Origin: Evernia prunastri
Taxonomy: Eukaryota; Ascomycota; Lecanoromycetes; Lecanorales; Parmeliaceae
Length of the DNA stretch: 64,000 bases
Reading direction: 5' to 3'
NCBI GenBank assembly: GCA_003184365.1
Contig: NKYR01000001.1
Coordinates: forward strand, 372,001-436,000
Below the pieces are notes generated by a model. The model was not told the origin of the DNA, searched no databases, and saw only the letters and a list, made by a program, of their open reading frames with translations. Both the position numbers and the translations under genes were made by a program. Positions 59,801 through 64,000 of the stretch are shown in pieces; positions within the stretch are counted from its first letter, which is position 1; each line of letters starts with the position of its first letter.

Positions 59801-60794
59801 CAAAGAATGGAACGCTGTGAGAAATAGCAACGTCGTGTCACTCCATTTTGCCTTTACAACCACAAATTTTGACGATAGCTCCTTAGTCGTTGTTTCAGAT
59901 TATCATCCTGATTCCAAAACGGTTGCTGAAAAGCACTTCAACCTGGCCCCTAGCCGCTCTAACCGCAATGTTCCTCCCCTCGTCTCCGAGCAAGTTCTGT
60001 GGAGCTACATCACGCAGATCACCAACGCTCTCAAAGCTGTTCACTCTGCAAATCTGGCTGTCCGAGTCATAGAACCGACAAAAATAATTGTGACCGACGA
60101 AAGTCGCATTCGCCTCAGCGGCTGTGCCCTGGAGGACCTGCTGGATAGTGAGGTGCATGACGTCGCTGACCTACAGCGACTGGATTTCCACAAATTTGGT
60201 CAATTCATCCTAGCGGTGGGCACAAACAACATGACCAATTCTTCCGGTAGAGCACAAGCGCCCGGCGTCTTTGCACGGAATTACTCGAAAACTAACCCCC
60301 AGCTCCAAATCGTCCTTGAATGGCTTTTGGATCATGACAGACCCGAGAACAATGAAGGGATTGACGTTCTTATCAAGTTGATCAGTTCTGAAACCATCGA
60401 TGCTTACAATAAATCGCTCAGTGCCAACGATGAGCTATATTCTCACCTTAACAAAGAGCTCGAAAATTCTCGCGTTGTGCGGCTCATGACGAAACTCAAC
60501 TGTCTGAACGAGCGACCTGAGTACGAGCATGATCGTACTTTTTCCGTACAGGGCCCTCGTGCAGCGCTGGGCCTGTTCCGCGACTTTGTCTTTCATCAGG
60601 TCGATGCTCAAGCAAATCCTGTAGTGGACATGGGCCACATCCTGTCTTGCCTGAACAAATTGGATGCAGGCATTGAGGAGAGGATTTCTTTGACAGCAAG
60701 GGATGAACAGTCCGTGATCGTGGTTTCATACAAGGAGTTGAAAGGGGCTCTAGAGGGCATGTGGCAGGAGCTGGTGAGGAGGTCCACTGGATAG
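56888..60794 (+). CDS. PAN3: Pan3, PAN2-PAN3 deadenylase subunit, with large N-terminal insertion
   Basis: Regulatory pseudokinase of the PAN2-PAN3 poly(A) nuclease. Nine exons: 56888-56960, 57052-57117, 57173-57227, 57283-57428, 57480-57601, about 57712-59283, 59335-59479, 59548-59703 and 59755-60794; about 1,124 residues. The CCCH zinc finger is rebuilt by splicing: ENAKDTLCRNVTIYGHCRYEDK|GCAFNHD. VKKRFNIASPSFTPS follows, then a PAM2-like PYNPNAPDW. The kinase-like region includes STVYKAVSAKDGRIYCLRRIHG|DFRATN and VVSLHFAFTTTNFDDSSLVVVSDYHPDSKTV; the C-terminal knob starts near YSHLNKELENSR. The long sixth exon adds about 500 Ser/Pro-rich residues absent from usual Pan3 (about 650 residues). 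Its acceptor is the weakest joint. Confidence 0.9.
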
Positions 60795-61597
60795 GGAAAT
60801 AAAGGGGCCTGAGAAAAATAGGTGTCGCCAGTGTTGGATTATGTGCCCTTTTTGTCTGTAACTCCACGCTGATGTTGGACTATGATGGCGTGATGAGGCG
60901 ATTCCGTATGATGGGTCGATGAGCTGGCTAAGACGGGAGTGTATAGTGCTCTTGACGGCTCAAAGCGGGATGAGTCACCGAAAATAGATAGAACAGAGCA
61001 CTCGAAGAAGTCCATACGTAACATCATATGAGGCCCCAAATCAGCTACGAATATATCCTCAAGATTCACTTTTCCTATCCCGTGTCGCAATTGGCTGATC
61101 TGCCCCGAGACAAAGAGTAGAGCTCGGATTTTCACCTCTTCCTGCTGCCGGTCGCTTCTATGCTTAACATTCGCGGCCCTCAGTACAAACTCTACAGCTT
61201 TCGCATGCTCACCGACACGCTCAGCTTGGCTGTTGTCATCCTCCAATAGATTGCTAAACAACAACTGCGGTCTCATACTTCTCCGTCAAAAGCCAACTTT
61301 ACGTAGTGCCACTTCAATGTTCACGGCTCGAAACGAGGGATCTGCATTGGGACTTGTTGCAGCCCGTTGGTTGGCAGAGTGAGGTGGAGCAACCGCAATC
61401 ATCAGAGTCGTGTCCCAGCCCCATGACCGTGACCATGACTACGTCCTTGTGCAGGACTATAACTTTCTAGAGCCTTTCATGGACAGACGTAGAGTACGTA
61501 GGCGCTCGTAATTATAAGCTCGGGCAGATTGGTTGTAGAGAAGCTTGCTGCGGACGATATATCAAGGAGATGCTTCCACGCAACGCTATATATAACT
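60795..61597. other. Convergent intergenic with a 145-codon open frame
   Basis: About 800 bp between the stops of Pan3 and Mss51. A minus-strand frame at 60839-61276 starts with ATG and has plausible composition (LLFSNLLEDDNSQAERVGEHAKAVEFVL), but I recognise no domain and see no strong start context. I do not call it a gene. Confidence 0.4.
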
Positions 61598-63244
61598 CTA
61601 ATCTCTCATTGTGGCTTCGTACCTGCATTGATCGGTCAGCGCGATGTTTAATCTTGAGAGTGTGAAAATGAATGGTGCATACCTCTTCCCTCTGAAGGCC
61701 CAAACACCCCAATTTCCACAACTTATATCTGACGGGTCAAAGTCGTTTACGTCCCACCTCATACTCCGAAATTTATTTTCTCCTGGCTCCATCAATATAT
61801 CCATCTCTCCGCCCACCTTCTCTTCGACCCACTTCCGGTCTCGCTCCATGTCCCACTCTGTATAACCGGTGGAGATGATGGGCACCTTGGTCTCCAACAA
61901 CTGGGGAAGCGTATCTGCCCACTCATGCGAACTGGCGGGATGGCCCAAGCCAGGGTGAAAAAGAACGAAGCAGTCAAAGTAGGGGTCAAAAGGCTGGAAC
62001 AGATTGGCCTGGTGCAGCGTATGGTAATATTCGACAAAGGTACTTATTTTCATCTCGTGACTTATGCGATCTTCCACGACGGCTCCAAATGGATTTCGAG
62101 GTGTTCGCTCTGGGAGTGGAAACTCGGCGTCTCGATTTGCCATCGATTCCGGACCGATGAATATCAGGTGGAAGGCAACGCGAGGAAAGAGGAAAGACAA
62201 TTGTTGCCATACCTCGCGAGGGAGAGAGGATTCGGCGCGAGCTCCGAGTATGAAGATCCGAATGGGTGGGGGACTGAGACGAAGACCTTTTATAGTACCG
62301 TCGCCGCCGGTGCGGGGAGGGTGTAGGGTGTAGCGGAGGGCACTGAGGGACTTCAGGCCTTCGGTTGTAAGCCGGCCATTTCGGCGGATATCGTACGGGC
62401 TAAGTTCTGAGAGTATGCTGCCAATAGTGACTGGGTAGGTCAGGAGCTTCGTCACTTGACGTAGAGACCTTTCTTCGTTGATAGCAGTGTATTCACGCGA
62501 GTATAGATACGTATCCCAATTAGTCATATTGACCAGTGCCTCTTCCATCTGTGGGCCTGGGTACTCGAATTCAGGGAAGAAACGTCCGGAGCGCAGATCG
62601 TGGTCATCCTCATTGACTTCTCGAAGGGTGTCACATATCTCCATGTGAGACTCGTAATCGTCGGCCCAATGTTCTTCTGAACATGACACTGGTATTCCAC
62701 AATCGGGACACTCGAAACGGACGAAAGCTGGAGGTTGTGATGATTTTGTTCCTTTTCTTGCTTCTGGATCGTTTGGGGACAGCGGCATTCGGGTTCTGTG
62801 ATGAGATGGATGTGGACAATAGGCGTGAGACTTCATGAAAGCTGCCCTCCGCCGTATGTCTGGTAATGGTGAGTCCGAGAAGTGGTGAAAGAGATTGTTG
62901 GTTTCGAGCAGGACATTGCCGGAGACAGTGGATGATGGCCTATCTGCCAGTCCAGGAATTGTAGCTATGTCCGGCGCCTCATCTGCTGAGGTTTGTGCTT
63001 GGTATCCTTGAGAGGTGACTGCGCGCCGGTGGATTGGAGACTTGGGAATTGTTGCATTTTGTATGCCGGACCTCGTACTCGTAGATTTCCATTTGCGCTG
63101 GGGAATTGAGTTGTATCCCTGAGTATGACCTTTGGTTTTAGTGAGTCTTCTCAGACTATGCAAGCACCTCGAGCAGGTGTACCCGGATTGCATCGCTACC
63201 GTTGCTGCTGAGACATAATACTTTCCTGAAGCTCGGAGCGTCAT
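61598..63244 (-). CDS. MSS51: Mss51-type mitochondrial COX1 translation activator
   Basis: Activates translation of COX1 mRNA and couples it to cytochrome oxidase assembly at the inner membrane (yeast role). Exons 63244-61683 and 61622-61598 give 528 residues. The N-terminus is a basic import sequence followed by CSRCLHSLRR. A MYND-like zinc finger is at about 180-215: FECPDCGIPVSCSEEHWADDYESHMEICDTLR. The conserved core includes NWDTYLYSREY, RSLRQVTKLLTYPVTIGSILSELSPY and HPGLGHP. The last intron is 60 nt with no stop, so retention would insert 20 residues in frame; splicing gives the conserved ending FRGKR|YEATMRD. It diverges from Rse1 with 254 bp between ATGs. Confidence 0.92.
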   Translation of the reverse strand: MTLRASGKYYVSAATVAMQSGYTCSRCLHSLRRLTKTKGHTQGYNSIPQRKWKSTSTRSGIQNATIPKSPIHRRAVTSQGYQAQTSADEAPDIATIPGLADRPSSTVSGNVLLETNNLFHHFSDSPLPDIRRRAAFMKSHAYCPHPSHHRTRMPLSPNDPEARKGTKSSQPPAFVRFECPDCGIPVSCSEEHWADDYESHMEICDTLREVNEDDHDLRSGRFFPEFEYPGPQMEEALVNMTNWDTYLYSREYTAINEERSLRQVTKLLTYPVTIGSILSELSPYDIRRNGRLTTEGLKSLSALRYTLHPPRTGGDGTIKGLRLSPPPIRIFILGARAESSLPREVWQQLSFLFPRVAFHLIFIGPESMANRDAEFPLPERTPRNPFGAVVEDRISHEMKISTFVEYYHTLHQANLFQPFDPYFDCFVLFHPGLGHPASSHEWADTLPQLLETKVPIISTGYTEWDMERDRKWVEEKVGGEMDILMEPGENKFRSMRWDVNDFDPSDISCGNWGVWAFRGKRYAPFIFTLSRLNIALTDQCRYEATMRD

Positions 63245-63498
63245 CAACAACCGTGAGTATCGAGCCTATTTACCTCAGCCCTATGAAGATATGCGCTAAC
63301 GAACTTGGCTGAAGAAACCGAGAACGTCCGCAACAATTCCGCTACGCCAGAGAATTTTCGAAATACATACATGTCCCTTTTGCAACAAACCTGAGCAGAC
63401 ATCCTGCGCAAAGTTAACCTCAAGCTGCAGAATAATATCAAGCTTGGTGTGAAGTTACTACATAGGTCGTTGCCCTCGGGCTGAGACAGGTCAACAAA
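63245..63498. promoter_or_regulatory. Shared promoter of Mss51 and Rse1 genes
   Basis: A 254-bp region between divergent start codons. No clear CCAAT or TATA element is seen. The role is inferred from position. Confidence 0.4.
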
Positions 63499-64000
63499 AT
63501 GGCGGCGACATCGAGCATGTTCATGTACTCTCTTACGATCCAGCCCCCTTCTTCCATAACACAGACGATACTCGGACAATTTGCGGGTACCAAGGAGCAA
63601 CAAATAGTGACTGCCTCCGGCTCTCGACTCACTATCCATCGGCCAGACCCTGCTCAAGGCAAAATCACAACAATCCTATCTCATGACTTGTTTGGCATCA
63701 TACGGACACTAGCAGCGTTCAGACTAGCGGGCAGTAACAAAGGTATGTACATGCCCATTGGCGTTTGAGGCTACATTTAGTGATTCTTGAAGTACCGAGA
63801 GGCAGCTCGACCGGACTTAGCAGCCACGACGGCTGTGCTGCCTCTAGATGCGGAATACACTTTAAGAAACTAGGCTGAGATTGGTGCCTCTAGATTATAT
63901 CATCATAGGATCCGACTCTGGACGTATCACCATAATCGAATACGTTCCATCCCAAAATAGATTTAACCGCTTGCATCTCGAGACCTTTGGCAAATCAGGT
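63499..64000 (+). CDS. RSE1: Rse1/SF3b subunit 3 (3' partial)
   Basis: Start of the splicing factor SF3b130 homologue, a WD-like beta-propeller scaffold of the U2 snRNP that helps branch-site recognition. First exon 63499-63742: MAATSSMFMYSLTIQPPSSITQTILGQFAGTKEQQIVTASGSRL and IIRTLAAFRLAGSNK. A second exon begins at 63894 with D|YIIIGSDSGRITIIEYVPSQNRFNRLHLETFGKSG, closely matching the family. The gene runs past the window. The 151-nt intron is long and contains a strong hairpin (AGAGGCAG near 63805 against CTGCCTCT near 63840). CTGCCTCTAG and TGCCTCTAG both precede possible acceptors. Confidence 0.95.

Noticed and set aside
60839..61276. 145-codon minus-strand frame starting with ATG
   Set aside because: No recognised domain, lies in a convergent gap, and no start or splice evidence; kept only as a note.
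1..64000. CRISPR array, prokaryotic operon, or secondary-metabolite cluster
   Set aside because: No regularly spaced repeats, no polyketide or peptide synthetase modules; the only adenylate-forming protein is the conserved Cps1/DIP2 type and lacks carrier domains.

Overview
The window is nuclear DNA of a filamentous ascomycete (Pezizomycotina). Genes lie on both strands and are interrupted by short GT-AG introns of about 46-75 nt with CTAAC/CTGAC-type branch sites. The gene set is typically fungal: an Mss51-type COX1 translation activator, Pan3, a Cps1/DIP2-type protein, a gelsolin-fold protein with a DUF4045-like start, and a Zn2Cys6 regulator. The class cannot be fixed from the sequence. 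Dothideomycetes is a reasonable guess because two introns look like the introner-like elements reported from that class.

Layout. 1-587: end of a secreted DUF3455-type protein. 2.5-8.8 kb: divergent CASP/Coy1 Golgi coiled-coil protein and Vps3-type CORVET subunit. 9.4-14.6 kb: a 1,654-residue DUF4045/gelsolin protein. 15.0-15.8 kb: Arl2 GTPase in six exons, one of 17 nt. 17.4-20.4 kb: GNAT acetyltransferase with a long disordered N-terminus. 21.0-23.6 kb: Drs1 DEAD-box helicase, convergent with the 1,899-residue Cps1/DIP2 protein (23.9-29.9 kb). 29.9-34.5 kb: gene-poor, with one unrecognised 716-residue protein. 34.9-36.6 kb: a coiled-coil protein. 36.8-41.1 kb: an Osh1/Osh2-type oxysterol-binding protein. 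41.1-44.4 kb: a BTB protein and a 514-bp inverted-repeat element. 44.4-49.5 kb: Atp12, a conserved mitochondrial protein, a degenerate tRNA-like unit and a ferroportin. 49.9-51.5 kb: a VHS/GAT-type adaptor. 51.5-54.5 kb: accessory stretch with an orphan 240-residue protein and a short Zn2Cys6 protein. 54.7-60.8 kb: divergent UBXD8-like protein and an unusually long Pan3. 61.6-64 kb: divergent Mss51 and the start of Rse1/SF3b.

Most genes are housekeeping: membrane traffic (CASP, Vps3, Arl2, Osh, GAT adaptor, UBX), RNA metabolism (Drs1, Pan3, Rse1) and mitochondrial assembly (Atp12, Mss51). They do not form an obvious cluster or single pathway.

The most interesting signal is a pair of long introns (153 and 157 nt) in two unrelated genes 33 kb apart. 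They share a 24-nt 3' block (23 of 24 identical) at the same distance from the donor, and each carries an internal hairpin. In both genes, failure to splice would read through 41 intron codons and stop at the TGA that opens the shared block. Other points of interest are a perfect 34-bp terminal-inverted-repeat element flanked by TA, a duplicated hairpin between the Drs1 and Cps1 3' ends, a tRNA-Thr-like unit with a 7-nt intron but no acceptor stem, and about 500 extra disordered residues in Pan3.
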